Source of the DNA: Vulcanimicrobiota bacterium
GTDB taxonomy: Bacteria > Vulcanimicrobiota > Vulcanimicrobiia > Eremiobacterales > Eremiobacteraceae
Length of the DNA: 64,000 bases
Reading direction: 5' to 3'
Assembly (NCBI GenBank): GCA_019235715.1
Contig: JAFAKE010000070.1
Location: forward strand, 32,436 to 96,435
The position numbers and the translations under genes were made by a program. Shown one piece after another: positions 34,259 to 43,027 of the stretch; position 1 is the first letter of the stretch; each line of letters begins with the position of its first letter. Under the pieces are notes generated by a model that saw only the letters and a list, made by a program, of their open reading frames with translations, ran no database searches and was not told where the DNA came from.

Positions 34259-34280
34259 CTGAATTCTGGGCGGCCGGGCT

Positions 34281-35537
34281 TCACGACGCCTGCCGTTGCG
34301 CGCGCACTGGGCGCCGGTCTTCGACGGTGTTGAGTAGATCCGCCAATTGCATGAGGCTGCGCAGATTATGCGCTGACAAGAAGTTGTCGATGTATGGAAG
34401 CGCAGCCTGCATCCCCACGGTCTGCGGCCGATAGCGCGGCGAACCGAGCAGTGGATTCAGCCATATCAACCGGTACGCGCTGCGTTGCAGCCGGCGCATC
34501 TCCCGGGCGAGCAAGTCGATGTCGCCGCGATCCCAACCGTCGCTGATGATGATGACGATCGCGCCGCGCCCGAGCACGCGGTTGGCCCAGCGCACGTTGA
34601 AGGCGCGCAGGCATTCGCCGATGCGCGTGCCGCCTGCCCAATCGGCGACGGTAGACGATACATCGTCGAGCGCGATTTGGATATCGCGATGCCGTATCTG
34701 GCGCGTGATGCGCGTCAGGCGCGTGCCGAAGACGAACGCTTCGACTCGCCCGACCGCGTGGCGCACCGTGTGCACGAACTGCAGCAACAGCCGCGAGTAA
34801 CGGTCCATCGAGCCGGAGATATCGCAGAGCAGCACCAGATCGCGCTGCTTGCGTTTGCGCGTGCGCGTTATCAGCGAAAGCACTTCGCCGCCCCGGCGTA
34901 AACTCGCGCGCAGCGTGCGCCGATGATCGAGCAGCGCGCCGCGAGCGCCGCTTTGGCTGCGCCGCGAGCGCTTCGTGCCCAGGTCCCACACGTGCCGGCG
35001 CGTCAGCTCGCGGGCGCGCTCGGCCTCCAGCTCGCTCAGATGCGAGAACTCTTTTTGATACAGCCCTTCGGCGAAGCTGTAGCTGAATGCTCGATCCGCC
35101 TCGATCTGCTCGGCTTTCTCATCCGGCTCTGCGCCGGCGCCGTCGCCGCGCACGAACATCGTCTGCTGGCGCGGCGTCTGTTGGCCCGCGCCGGGAAGCT
35201 CCGGCGTACGGTCGCGCGGATTACCGGGCGCGTCATTGGGTTGCTCGGGTATGGAACCCGATTCGAGCGGCGCTTGCGGCGCGACCGCCTTGCTCCAGAA
35301 CAGCTCGAAGGCCGCGTCGAAGATCGGGATCTCTTCGGGCTTGCGCACGATCACGCTGCGCGCGGCGGCTTTCGCATCCGCACGCGAGCGCAGGCCGATC
35401 GCATCGAGCGCCTGGTCCAGCAGGATGATGCGGTCGGGCTGCACGGCAAGGCCAAGATCGCGCAGCACGCGCCCGAAGATAATGACGTTGCGTCCGAGGT
35501 GCGAAAAACGCTTCAGGTCGTCGGCGTCAGCGATCAC
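34281..35537 (-). CDS. VWA-domain protein (CoxE-like)
   Basis: The 418-residue protein has the CoxE/DUF58-like layout: an N-terminal helical part, a central linker with QQTMFVRGDGAGAEPDEKAE, and a C-terminal VWA domain. The MIDAS motif DISGSMDRYSRLLLQFVHTV contains D-x-S-x-S, and AFVFGTRLTRITRQI and IVIIISDGWDRGDIDLLARE complete the fold. It probably couples with the MoxR ATPase to remodel or assemble a molybdenum hydroxylase. Its start overlaps the MoxR stop by four bases. Confidence 0.88.
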   Translation of the reverse strand: MIADADDLKRFSHLGRNVIIFGRVLRDLGLAVQPDRIILLDQALDAIGLRSRADAKAAARSVIVRKPEEIPIFDAAFELFWSKAVAPQAPLESGSIPEQPNDAPGNPRDRTPELPGAGQQTPRQQTMFVRGDGAGAEPDEKAEQIEADRAFSYSFAEGLYQKEFSHLSELEAERARELTRRHVWDLGTKRSRRSQSGARGALLDHRRTLRASLRRGGEVLSLITRTRKRKQRDLVLLCDISGSMDRYSRLLLQFVHTVRHAVGRVEAFVFGTRLTRITRQIRHRDIQIALDDVSSTVADWAGGTRIGECLRAFNVRWANRVLGRGAIVIIISDGWDRGDIDLLAREMRRLQRSAYRLIWLNPLLGSPRYRPQTVGMQAALPYIDNFLSAHNLRSLMQLADLLNTVEDRRPVRAQRQAS

Positions 35538-36451
35538 GCGCTCGACGCCACCTTTTGCGCTCGCTCGACGCGCGTCCCCAGCGCGGCATCGCGCGCCTTC
35601 GCAACGTCTTCTTGATACTTGAGCAGACAGCCGATCGTCTCGGACACAGAACGCTCGTCGAGCTGGCTTTTGCCGAGCGTGACCAACGCCGCGGCCCAGT
35701 CAATCGTTTCGGCGACGCCGGGATGCTTGTAGAACGAATCGCTGCGCAGCGTCGCGACCAATGCCGCCGCTTCCAGCGCCAGCCGGTGGCCGACGCCCGG
35801 CACCTTCGATTCGACGATGCGCGCCTCGCGCGCGACATCAGGGTAATCGATCCAATGGTAGAGGCAGCGCCGCTTAAGCGCGTCGTGCACTTCACGCGTC
35901 CGGTTGCTGGTGAGCACGACGAGCGGCGGCGTCTTGGCGCGGAACGTGCCGATCTCGGGCACCGTCACTTGGAAATCGGAAAGCAGCTCGAGCAAAAACG
36001 CTTCGAATTCTTCGTCGGCGCGATCGATCTCGTCGATCAACAGCACCGCCGGCGCGTCGTCGTGCTCTTCGATCGCCTGCAGCAGCGGCCGTTTGATCAA
36101 AAACTCAGGCCCGAAGATCTCGCGCTCGATCTTGGCGCGCTCGCGATCGCCTGCGTGCGCTTCGGCAAGCCGGATGTGCAGGATCTGCTTTGCATAGTTC
36201 CATTCGTACACCGCGTGGTTGACGTCGAGCCCTTCGTAGCACTGCAAGCGTATGAGACGGCGGCCCAAACCGGTGGCGAGCACTTTGGCGACTTCGGTCT
36301 TGCCGACGCCGGCTTCGCCTTCTAAGAAGAGCGGGCGGCCAAGCGTCGCAGCTAAGTAGATAGAGACCGCGAGATTACGGTCGGCGACATAGCGCTGCTG
36401 CGCCAGCATCTCCTGGACGTCATCGATCGATGCGATGGTTCTCACAGACAT
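35534..36451 (-). CDS. MoxR-family AAA+ ATPase (CoxD-like)
   Basis: The 305-residue ATPase has Walker A FLEGEAGVGKTEVAKVLA, Walker B APAVLLIDEIDRADEEFEAF, the MoxR block YEGLDVNHAVYEWNYAKQIL and the sensor region VVLTSNRTREVHDALKRRCL. MoxR ATPases work with VWA proteins as chaperones for enzyme maturation; the CoxD subset is tied to CO dehydrogenase-type systems. The frame extends upstream antisense to the TlpA gene; ATG at 36451 (MSVRTIASIDD) is chosen as the family start. Confidence 0.9.
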   Translation of the reverse strand: MSVRTIASIDDVQEMLAQQRYVADRNLAVSIYLAATLGRPLFLEGEAGVGKTEVAKVLATGLGRRLIRLQCYEGLDVNHAVYEWNYAKQILHIRLAEAHAGDRERAKIEREIFGPEFLIKRPLLQAIEEHDDAPAVLLIDEIDRADEEFEAFLLELLSDFQVTVPEIGTFRAKTPPLVVLTSNRTREVHDALKRRCLYHWIDYPDVAREARIVESKVPGVGHRLALEAAALVATLRSDSFYKHPGVAETIDWAAALVTLGKSQLDERSVSETIGCLLKYQEDVAKARDAALGTRVERAQKVASSA

Positions 36452-36512
36452 GTGACATTCGCTCTCAGCTACGAACGTACCCGCGGCAGGGCCGTGTGAG
36501 CGCGGGCGCAAA

Positions 36513-37040
36513 GTGGTGGCCGTGCTTCGTTGGATCGTCGGCGCAATCGTCGCGGTCGCGCTGGTGGTCCTGATCGCTGCGTTCTTCCCAAGCGAAAACG
36601 ACCAGAGTCGCGGCCCGGCGCAAGTCGTCGGCATGACCGCCCCCGGTCTGACCGTGCCGCTCGTGAGCGGCGGCAGTCTCGATCTGGCGACGCTGCGCGG
36701 ACACGATGTGCTGCTGAATCTGTGGGCGAGTTGGTGCGGGCCGTGCCGCCGCGAGATGCCGGCACTGGAAAAACTCGCGCGCGGGCAGACCGGCAGACTG
36801 ATCGTCGTCGCGGTCGATCAGGGAGAAGCGCCGTCGACTGCAGCACTGTTCGCGAAGCGTTTCGGCGTCACGTTTCCGGTGGCGGCCGATGAAGAGCAGC
36901 GTTTGGGAACGCAGTTGCATCTTGCGGGCATGCCGAGCTCGTTCTTCATCGACAAGAGCGGCGTGATCCGCGACGCAGTGGATGGCGAGATGACTTACGA
37001 CGCGATGCTGAGCAAAGCGCAACGCATCGAGAATATGTAG
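36513..37040 (+). CDS. TlpA-family thioredoxin, membrane-anchored
   Basis: The 175-residue protein has an N-terminal hydrophobic anchor (IVGAIVAVALVVLIAAFF) and a periplasmic thioredoxin fold: GPAQVVGMTAPGLTVPL, LLNLWASWCGPCRREMPALE with active-site CGPC, and AGMPSSFFIDKSGVIRDAVD. It should reduce disulfides or serve cytochrome/copper-site maturation. GTG at 36513 is used as start, without a clear Shine-Dalgarno. It is transcribed divergently from the MoxR-VWA-XdhC operon and precedes two cupredoxin-like lipoproteins. Confidence 0.88.
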   Translation: MVAVLRWIVGAIVAVALVVLIAAFFPSENDQSRGPAQVVGMTAPGLTVPLVSGGSLDLATLRGHDVLLNLWASWCGPCRREMPALEKLARGQTGRLIVVAVDQGEAPSTAALFAKRFGVTFPVAADEEQRLGTQLHLAGMPSSFFIDKSGVIRDAVDGEMTYDAMLSKAQRIENM

Positions 37041-37076
37041 CGCGGTTGCGCTGTAGCGAGGGAACAGGACGAGGGC

Positions 37077-37778
37077 ATGAAGACGACGTCGGAACGCATG
37101 CGTGAGATCGTGACCTGGGTGCTGACACCTGGTATGCGCGCGTTCGCCGTGCTGCTCGCCGGTTTTGCCGTCGCGATCGGCATGCTCGGCGGCGGCTGCT
37201 CGAGCTCGACCACCAATCCAACGCCGCGCCCGAGCTCGAGCGTCAGCCCGACGCCCACACCATCGCCGACGCCGACCGGCGCCACGCCGACTCCGCTGCC
37301 TCAGAACTTCATCTCGATCTCCGTCACGCCGTCGCCCACGTTGGATCCGACATACGGCACGGTGTCAGGCTACGGCGTGCTAGCGTCGCAACCGACGGCA
37401 TCGCCGACATCGACGCCCGCGCCATCGCAGATCATCACATTGCCGGCGAATCAAACCGTCGTGTTCGTGAACTTCGATCGCCTTGCGGCGCACACCGCGT
37501 CGCTTCTAGTTCCGGCCAGCGGCGCAGCGTGCAGCTCGTATCCTTCATCGCCCTGCTTCCCGTCTATCTTCAACAACACGAACGGCACCACCGGATTGCC
37601 CCAAGGCACTGCGATCACGGTGCCGCAGTTCTCGACCGGCACCATCGCCGAATCGGGCGGCCTTCCCGTCTTATCGGCGGTCTATAACACCGGACCGACG
37701 ACCGGGATCTTTTTCTTCGGCGATTTCTTCGGCTACCAATCAAACCCGCCGATCCGCACGGTCATCATCATCCAATAA
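37077..37778 (+). CDS. Lipoprotein with a ligand-less cupredoxin-like domain
   Basis: The 233-residue protein has a long N-terminus with a lipobox at GMLGGGC (Cys41), then a Pro/Ser/Thr-rich linker of about 35 residues (PTPRPSSSVSPTPTPSPTPT). The C-terminal 115 residues resemble the next protein in structure: FVNFDRLAAHTASLLVP and a terminal FFFGDFFGY...IRTVIIIQ. Aligned with its neighbour, the position of the copper Cys is Asp216, and the second His and Met are replaced by Gly219 and Ile226; only His139 remains. Copper binding is therefore unlikely. The SD GAGG precedes the ATG. It lies 36 bases after the TlpA gene. Confidence 0.75.
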   Translation: MKTTSERMREIVTWVLTPGMRAFAVLLAGFAVAIGMLGGGCSSSTTNPTPRPSSSVSPTPTPSPTPTGATPTPLPQNFISISVTPSPTLDPTYGTVSGYGVLASQPTASPTSTPAPSQIITLPANQTVVFVNFDRLAAHTASLLVPASGAACSSYPSSPCFPSIFNNTNGTTGLPQGTAITVPQFSTGTIAESGGLPVLSAVYNTGPTTGIFFFGDFFGYQSNPPIRTVIIIQ

Positions 37779-37934
37779 CTCCGCGCCGCGTTTCATTTAG
37801 CAGAATTTCAGCTTCGCTTTAATTCGCGTTTCATCGCCTCGGCCTAGGATGGCGGTGCGGGTGCGGCGCTGCGCCCTGTCGCCGCCCCGCGCTTGCTCTT
37901 CGCAAAGGCTTTAGGGTGCGCGAAAGGATCTACC

Positions 37935-38522
37935 GTGGTTTTCCAAAGCATGTCACGCGCGGCGCGGTTGGGAGCGGGCTTGGTCACTCTCATCGCCGCG
38001 CTCGCGTTTGCTGCCGGTTGCGGCGGCAGTTCTTATGGCGGCGGTGGTGGTGGAGGCGGCGGCGCGTGCGGCGGCATATACGGCCCGGCGTGCCCGACGC
38101 CGACGCCGGTAGCAGCGGCCGATTGTTCGGTTTCGCCGGCAGGCAATGTGACGATCGATCTCAACTTCGGACTTGCGGCGTGCGTCGACAAGACGTACGG
38201 CAGCGTGCTCGGTTTCTCCACCGACAACACGCATTCGCAGATCATCAAGATCGCCGCAGGTTCAACGGTGACGTTCATGGCGACCGCGCAAGGGCCGCAC
38301 ACCGCGGATGAGCTTGGCTCCGGCGGCTTCCCGGCCAACGACACCAATCCCGCGACCGCGTCGGCCGCGGGCACCGACATCAGCGCGGCCAACTTCAGCA
38401 CCGGCACGCTGAACAACGGCCAGTCGTCAGCGATCTACAACGCCGCCGTCGTCGGCATCTACTACTTCGGCTGTCACTTCCACTACGGCAGCGGCATGCG
38501 CACGGTGCTCATCGTCCACTAG
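37935..38522 (+). CDS. Cupredoxin-like lipoprotein with type 1 copper-site residues
   Basis: The 195-residue protein starts at a GTG with AAAGGA six bases upstream, and has a signal ending in a lipobox (ALAFAAGCGG). A Gly-rich linker follows (GGGGGGGGG, residues 35-43). In the C-terminal domain, GPHTADELG gives His122, and FGCHFHYGSGM gives Cys180, His183 and Met188. The spacing C-x2-H-x4-M is the one seen in plastocyanin-type cupredoxins, so a blue-copper electron carrier anchored to the outer face of a membrane is likely. The 3' end overlaps the lipoprotein gene at 38509 by 14 bases in convergent orientation. Confidence 0.8.
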   Translation: MVFQSMSRAARLGAGLVTLIAALAFAAGCGGSSYGGGGGGGGGACGGIYGPACPTPTPVAAADCSVSPAGNVTIDLNFGLAACVDKTYGSVLGFSTDNTHSQIIKIAAGSTVTFMATAQGPHTADELGSGGFPANDTNPATASAAGTDISAANFSTGTLNNGQSSAIYNAAVVGIYYFGCHFHYGSGMRTVLIVH

Positions 38523-38904
38523 CGCTGGCGCTCGGTGCGGCGGCCGAGAGATAGATCACGACTTGGCCGCCGCTGACCTCTAGATGCACGGTGCGAGTGC
38601 GACTGTCGAACAGGGCGAAGGTCGCCTCGCGCCGTTTCTCGTTCACGGCGGATTGCGTCTGCGGCGGCAGCTGCGTCTGGTACCAGCCGCGCACTTTGTC
38701 GAATGAATCGCGCGTCGTGTAGATCGCAAGCATCTGACCGGCGTTCTTCGCATTCTGTTTTGGCGAAAGTCCGACTTGCGTCGCCTGCGGATAAATGGGG
38801 AGCGCCGCTTCCGTTCGATCGCTGCTCTCATGTTTGGCGCACGCGCTTAACGCCGATGCGATGATGAACGCGACGACGAGCGATGCAACCCGGCGTTGGG
38901 TCAA
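38509..38904 (-). CDS. Lipoprotein of unknown function
   Basis: The 131-residue product begins with a signal VASLVVAFIIASALSAC, ending in a lipobox Cys. The mature part (LPIYPQATQVGLSPKQNAKN, DKVRGWYQTQLPPQTQSAVN) is a small alpha/beta domain seen in other secreted proteins of soil bacteria; I give it no function. The TTG start at 38904 overlaps the stop of the upstream Mrp-type ATPase (TTGA), so the two are translationally linked. Confidence 0.65.
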   Translation of the reverse strand: MTQRRVASLVVAFIIASALSACAKHESSDRTEAALPIYPQATQVGLSPKQNAKNAGQMLAIYTTRDSFDKVRGWYQTQLPPQTQSAVNEKRREATFALFDSRTRTVHLEVSGGQVVIYLSAAAPSASASGR

Positions 38905-39935
38905 CGGCTCGCCGGCGTTCCGGCTGCCAGTGCCGGCAGCACTTTGATGAAGTTCTCTGCGAGCGCGTCGTAGTCGGGCGACGCGTAGTCTTCGATCTTG
39001 CCCTCGTCGCACAGCGCTGCCAGCACGGGGTCGATCGGCAGCTGCGCGAGTAGCGGCGCGCCGCTTTCAACGACGAGCTCGACGCCTTTGCTCGGTCCGA
39101 ATGGTTCTGTGCGCTGCCCGCTCGAGTCGACGAAATATGACATGTTCTCGACTAACCCGATGACTTTCGAGTTGAGCTGCTGCACGAGCTTGATCGCCTT
39201 GCTGACGATCATGGTCGCAAGGCCCTGCGGCGTGCTCACCAGCACCGTGCCGTCCACAGGCAGCGCTTGCAACACCGTCAGCGGCGCATCCGAGGTACCT
39301 GGCGGAAGATCGATCAAAAGATAATCGAGCTTTCCCCATTCCAGGTCGCCGTAAAATTGTTTGATCGCGCTTGAAACCATCGGCCCGCGCCAAATGACCG
39401 CCTGATTCTCGTTATCTAAGAGGAAGTTCATCGACATCAACGGGATGCCGGTGCGCGTCACAGGCGGATGCGGCTTGCCGTCCGCGCCTTGGTGCAGGCG
39501 CGCGGTGACGCCAAACAGCTTGGCTTGGCTCGGCCCTGTGATGTCCGCGTCGAGAATGCCGACGCTGCGTCCCCGCCGGCGCAGCGCGACCGCGAGCAGT
39601 GCGGTGACTGTCGATTTTCCGACGCCGCCTTTGCCTGACATCACGGCGACGACGTGTTCGACGCCCGGCTTGCGCTGACGCTCCATCGGCGGCGCAGAGG
39701 GCCCTGCCGGTTTGCGCCGCGCCGGCGGCACCGTTCCGTCGGCGATGAAGCGTTCGAGATCGGCCATGAGCGCGTCGAGGTCGAGACGATGTACGGCCGC
39801 GCCCCCGCGAATGCTTTCGCGCGTGGAGACGTGGCAGCCCGCGCAGGGCAACCCGTGCGCGGCGAACACCGCGTCGGCGCCTTTATGCGTCTCGACGACT
39901 TCGCGGATCAGCGTGTCCGGAGAAAGAGAAGGCAT
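38901..39935 (-). CDS. Mrp/NBP35-type ATPase with N-terminal DUF1858 domain
   Basis: The 344-residue protein fuses a small N-terminal DUF1858 domain (VFAAHGLPCAGCHVSTRESI, cysteines C31 and C34) to an Mrp/ParA ATPase: VAVMSGKGGVGKSTVTALLA with the P-loop near 101-108, GILDADITGPSQAKLFGVTA, and LIDLPPGTSDAPLTVLQALP. The region VENMSYFVDSSGQRTEPFG lacks the C-x-x-C that many Mrp proteins use to bridge an Fe-S cluster, so the CAGC pair in the N-terminal domain may substitute. The role is Fe-S cluster carriage by family. Start is ATG 39935; NRDE gene lies four bases upstream on the same strand. Confidence 0.87.
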   Translation of the reverse strand: MPSLSPDTLIREVVETHKGADAVFAAHGLPCAGCHVSTRESIRGGAAVHRLDLDALMADLERFIADGTVPPARRKPAGPSAPPMERQRKPGVEHVVAVMSGKGGVGKSTVTALLAVALRRRGRSVGILDADITGPSQAKLFGVTARLHQGADGKPHPPVTRTGIPLMSMNFLLDNENQAVIWRGPMVSSAIKQFYGDLEWGKLDYLLIDLPPGTSDAPLTVLQALPVDGTVLVSTPQGLATMIVSKAIKLVQQLNSKVIGLVENMSYFVDSSGQRTEPFGPSKGVELVVESGAPLLAQLPIDPVLAALCDEGKIEDYASPDYDALAENFIKVLPALAAGTPASR

Positions 39936-39939
39936 CGTC

Positions 39940-40716
39940 TTATCGTTCGACAGCAGCGCGCCGGGAATCTTCTGGTCGCAGCAGTGCGGACGCGTCGCGG
40001 ATGCGGCTTTCGCACGCGTGCCCGCGACTGTAGTAGAAGTGCGCGCCACCGGCATTGTCGAGCGCGATGATCGAGCTCGACACGGTGCCGAAACCCTCGG
40101 CCGGCCGGTGCACGCACAGCCCGACATCGCGTTCTCCCGATCCATCGGCCGCGTGATCGGAAAGCAGCATGTGGAGGCGCTCGACAAGCTGCGGCAGCGG
40201 CACGTCGATGTCGAGCGCGTGCGCGAGTTCGGTCGCGCGGCGCGCCTTCGGATGGTTCGTGTCATCCATCTTCCAGTTGGTCACGACGTGCAAGCCGTCG
40301 CTGATGGGTTGGAGGTTCAATCCGTCGTCGCCGGCTGTAGCGGCGAAACCGCCCGTGCGATCGAGCGCCACCAAGACGAACGGATTGTACGACTGAGAGT
40401 CGAGCGCGCGCACAGCCTGTTCGATCGCCGGCGGCGAATCAAGGCGCGCGAGTTCAAGCACGAGTGTGCCGCGCGATTTCTTCGTCGGATCGTGCGCGCC
40501 CGCGGCGCGACGGTTGGTTAGCGCGACGATGGTGCCGCGCTCGCTCAGCGCGAGCCACGTGCCGCCGGCGACTTCATCGCGACCGCCGACGATGAGCGGA
40601 TCTTCGTTCAAACGCAGCGGATCGCTCGATGGCCGCTCCTCGAACTCGTCGCGATTCGCCGCGACGATAAGCGGATATTCGGGATGCCGGTTCTTCCAGA
40701 TGAGCAGCGTGCACAC
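39940..40716 (-). CDS. NRDE-family (TANGO2-like) protein
   Basis: The 258-residue protein starts VCTLLIWKNRHPEYPLIVAA, and contains the NRDE motif ANRDEFEERPSSDP, GGRDEVAGGTWLALSERGTI and VALTNRR. The Cys at position 2 is an Ntn-hydrolase-like nucleophile in relatives. Related proteins in eukaryotes act in heme and lipid homeostasis; the bacterial role is not settled. The GTG at 40716 is taken, as the Cys must follow the initiator; the ORF continues upstream to 40797 without domain character. It precedes the Mrp-type ATPase. Confidence 0.85.
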   Translation of the reverse strand: MCTLLIWKNRHPEYPLIVAANRDEFEERPSSDPLRLNEDPLIVGGRDEVAGGTWLALSERGTIVALTNRRAAGAHDPTKKSRGTLVLELARLDSPPAIEQAVRALDSQSYNPFVLVALDRTGGFAATAGDDGLNLQPISDGLHVVTNWKMDDTNHPKARRATELAHALDIDVPLPQLVERLHMLLSDHAADGSGERDVGLCVHRPAEGFGTVSSSIIALDNAGGAHFYYSRGHACESRIRDASALLRPEDSRRAAVER

Positions 40717-40795
40717 GATGCTGGCTTCGGTCCGCAAGGAGCGACTTTCCCGCTCGCGAACCCGACAAGACTTCATCCCGCAAGGAGCGAGCTTC

Positions 40796-42094
40796 ATGCA
40801 TCGTCGCTACATCATCGCGCTGACGCTGGCCTTGATCGCGGCCGGCTGTTCGCAGCAATCCTCGCAGACCTCGAGTTCGACATCGACGTCCGCGTCGTCG
40901 GCTGCCACGAGCGCGGCTGCGACGAGCGGAACGACGAGCAACGCAGCCGGCGGCACAGTGATCAAGATCGGCGTCGATCTGCCGGTGTCGGGCGCGGATG
41001 CGTCGATCGGCGTGCCGACGCAATACGGCGCGCAGCTGGCCGTCAAGCAGGCGAACGAGAAGCATCTCGTGCCGGGTTTCACGTTCGAAGCGGACGTGCT
41101 CGACGATGCAGTCAACGGCGTGCACGATCCCGCGCAGGGCGCCAAGAACATCCAATCGTTCGGCGCGGATCCTGCGGTGCTGGGCGTCGTGGGACCGTTC
41201 AACAGCAACGTCGCGCGCGCGGAGATCCCGCTGTCGAACAGTTTACAGCTCGCACTGATCAGCCCATCGAACACGAATCCAACGCTGACCAAAGGTCCCG
41301 ATGCGGTCGCGATGCGTAAAGATCATCCGGATCAAATCGCCTATTTCCGCGTGTGCACGACCGATGACATCCAAGGCCCTGCCGGCGCGGCCTACGAGTA
41401 CACGAAGCTGCACGTGAAAAACGCGTACGTCGTCGACGACAATGAGACGTATGGCAAGGGCGTGGCCGATCAATGGGAAGGTGCCTTCAAGAAGCTCGGC
41501 GGCACGTCGCTGGGCCACGATCACATCACGAAGGGGCAACAAGATTTTCACGCGTTGCTGACGCGCATCGCCAACACGCATCCCGACATCGTGTTCTTTG
41601 GCGGCAATTCGTCGACAGGCGGCGGGTTGATCCGCAAGCAGATGCCCGATGCCGGACTTGGCAGCGTCATCTACGCCGGCGCCGATGGCATCAGCGACAA
41701 TCAGTTCCTCCAAGATGCCGGCTCGACCGCCGACAACGTGTACGTGACCGTCGCGTCGGTGAACGCGGCGAAGCTGCCCGCCGCGGCGCAATTTCTCAAA
41801 GACTATCAAGCCGAATACAATCAGCCGGTCGGCCCGTACTCAGCGAATGCGTACACCGCGGCGATGGTGATGATCCGCGCGATCGGTGAAGCCGTTAAGG
41901 CAAATGGCGGCAAGGCGCCAACCCGCGAGCAAGTGCTCGCGCAGCTGCGCATGACCAAAGACTTTCCCAGCGTGATCGGCACGTTTTCGTTCGACGCGAA
42001 CGGCGACACCACCAATCGCATCATCTCGATCTACGAGGCGGTCAAAGGCAAATGGGTCTTTGTGACCCAGCAGAATTTCGCAGGCTCGCCCTAA
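40796..42094 (+). CDS. livJ: Branched-chain amino acid ABC transporter substrate-binding lipoprotein
   Basis: The 432-residue protein has a lipobox signal IIALTLALIAAGCS (Cys18), a Ser/Thr-rich linker to about residue 55, and a periplasmic binding protein of the LivJ/Leu-Ile-Val group: VIKIGVDLPVSGADASIGVP, VVGPFNSNVARAEIPLSNSL, AGAAYEYTKLHVKNAYVVDD, and YGKGVADQWEGAFKKLGG. AAGGAGCG supports the ATG at 40796. It is the first gene of a complete five-gene liv operon and should bind branched-chain or related amino acids, though LivJ paralogs also bind amides and aromatic compounds. Confidence 0.92.
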   Translation: MHRRYIIALTLALIAAGCSQQSSQTSSSTSTSASSAATSAAATSGTTSNAAGGTVIKIGVDLPVSGADASIGVPTQYGAQLAVKQANEKHLVPGFTFEADVLDDAVNGVHDPAQGAKNIQSFGADPAVLGVVGPFNSNVARAEIPLSNSLQLALISPSNTNPTLTKGPDAVAMRKDHPDQIAYFRVCTTDDIQGPAGAAYEYTKLHVKNAYVVDDNETYGKGVADQWEGAFKKLGGTSLGHDHITKGQQDFHALLTRIANTHPDIVFFGGNSSTGGGLIRKQMPDAGLGSVIYAGADGISDNQFLQDAGSTADNVYVTVASVNAAKLPAAAQFLKDYQAEYNQPVGPYSANAYTAAMVMIRAIGEAVKANGGKAPTREQVLAQLRMTKDFPSVIGTFSFDANGDTTNRIISIYEAVKGKWVFVTQQNFAGSP

Positions 42095-42106
42095 GCCTCG
42101 CGCCGC

Positions 42107-43027
42107 GTGGCGATCTTCCTCCAGCAGCTGATCAACGGCATAGCCCAAGGTGGGATGTACGCGCTCATCGCCTTGGGTTACACGATGGTCTACGGCATCG
42201 TCGAGCTGATCAATTTCGCGCACGGCGACGTCTTCACGCTCGGTTCTTTTTTGTGCATCGCGATCTTAGCATTGCTCGGCGTGTCTGCGAGCGGGCAGAT
42301 CATCGCGGGCTGGCAAGGCGCTCTCATCGCCTTGCTGGTGGTCGTGCTGGCTGCGCTGCTCTGCGGCGTCATCGGCGTGTTGATCGAGCGCTTCGCGTAT
42401 CGGCGCCTGCGCAATGCGCCGCGCTTAGCGCCGCTCATCACGGCGATCGGCGTCTCCTTTTTGCTGCAGGGCGTCATGCGCAACTGGAAGGGGCCCTCGG
42501 AGATCTCATTCCCGCAGTTCTTGCCCAACCCGACATTCGCGTTCGGCGGCGTGCACATCGACCTGCGCGAGCTGCTGGTCGTCATCGTCAGCATCCTCAT
42601 GATGGTCGCGCTGCAGTTCTTCATCTACAATACGAAGCTCGGCAAGGCGATGCGCGCGAGCGCCCAGGATCGGGACGCCGCCTCGCTGATGGGCATCAAC
42701 GTCAACACGACCATCGCGTGGACGTTCTTCATCGGCTCAGCGCTCGCCGGCGTCGCAGGCTTCATCTCGGGCATGTACTTCGGCACGACGATGTTCACCA
42801 ACGGCTATCAAGCCGGATTAAAGGCGTTCACCGCGGCGGTGCTGGGCGGCATCGGCAACATCGCAGGCGCCATGCTCGGCGGCTTCCTCATCGGCATCGT
42901 CGAGGCGATGACCGCGCAGTACATCTCCGACCAGTGGACCAACGTCGTCGTCTTTTCGATTCTCGTGCTCATCTTGGTGCTGCGACCGAGCGGGCTGCTC
43001 GGCGAGCAGCTGCCGGAGAAAGTGTAA
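42107..43027 (+). CDS. livH: Branched-chain amino acid ABC transporter permease LivH
   Basis: The 306-residue protein has about eight membrane segments and the family start FLQQLINGIAQGGMYALIAL with YTMVYGIVELINFAHGDVFT, plus AMRASAQDRDAASLMGINVN, the EAA-like cytoplasmic loop that contacts the ATPases. Start is GTG at 42107, 12 bases after the livJ stop. It forms the channel with LivM. Confidence 0.93.
   Translation: MAIFLQQLINGIAQGGMYALIALGYTMVYGIVELINFAHGDVFTLGSFLCIAILALLGVSASGQIIAGWQGALIALLVVVLAALLCGVIGVLIERFAYRRLRNAPRLAPLITAIGVSFLLQGVMRNWKGPSEISFPQFLPNPTFAFGGVHIDLRELLVVIVSILMMVALQFFIYNTKLGKAMRASAQDRDAASLMGINVNTTIAWTFFIGSALAGVAGFISGMYFGTTMFTNGYQAGLKAFTAAVLGGIGNIAGAMLGGFLIGIVEAMTAQYISDQWTNVVVFSILVLILVLRPSGLLGEQLPEKV

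Noticed and set aside
33176-36451. A complete CO dehydrogenase cluster
   Set aside because: Only the accessory CoxD/E/F-like genes are found; the molybdopterin, FAD and Fe-S subunits are absent in the window.
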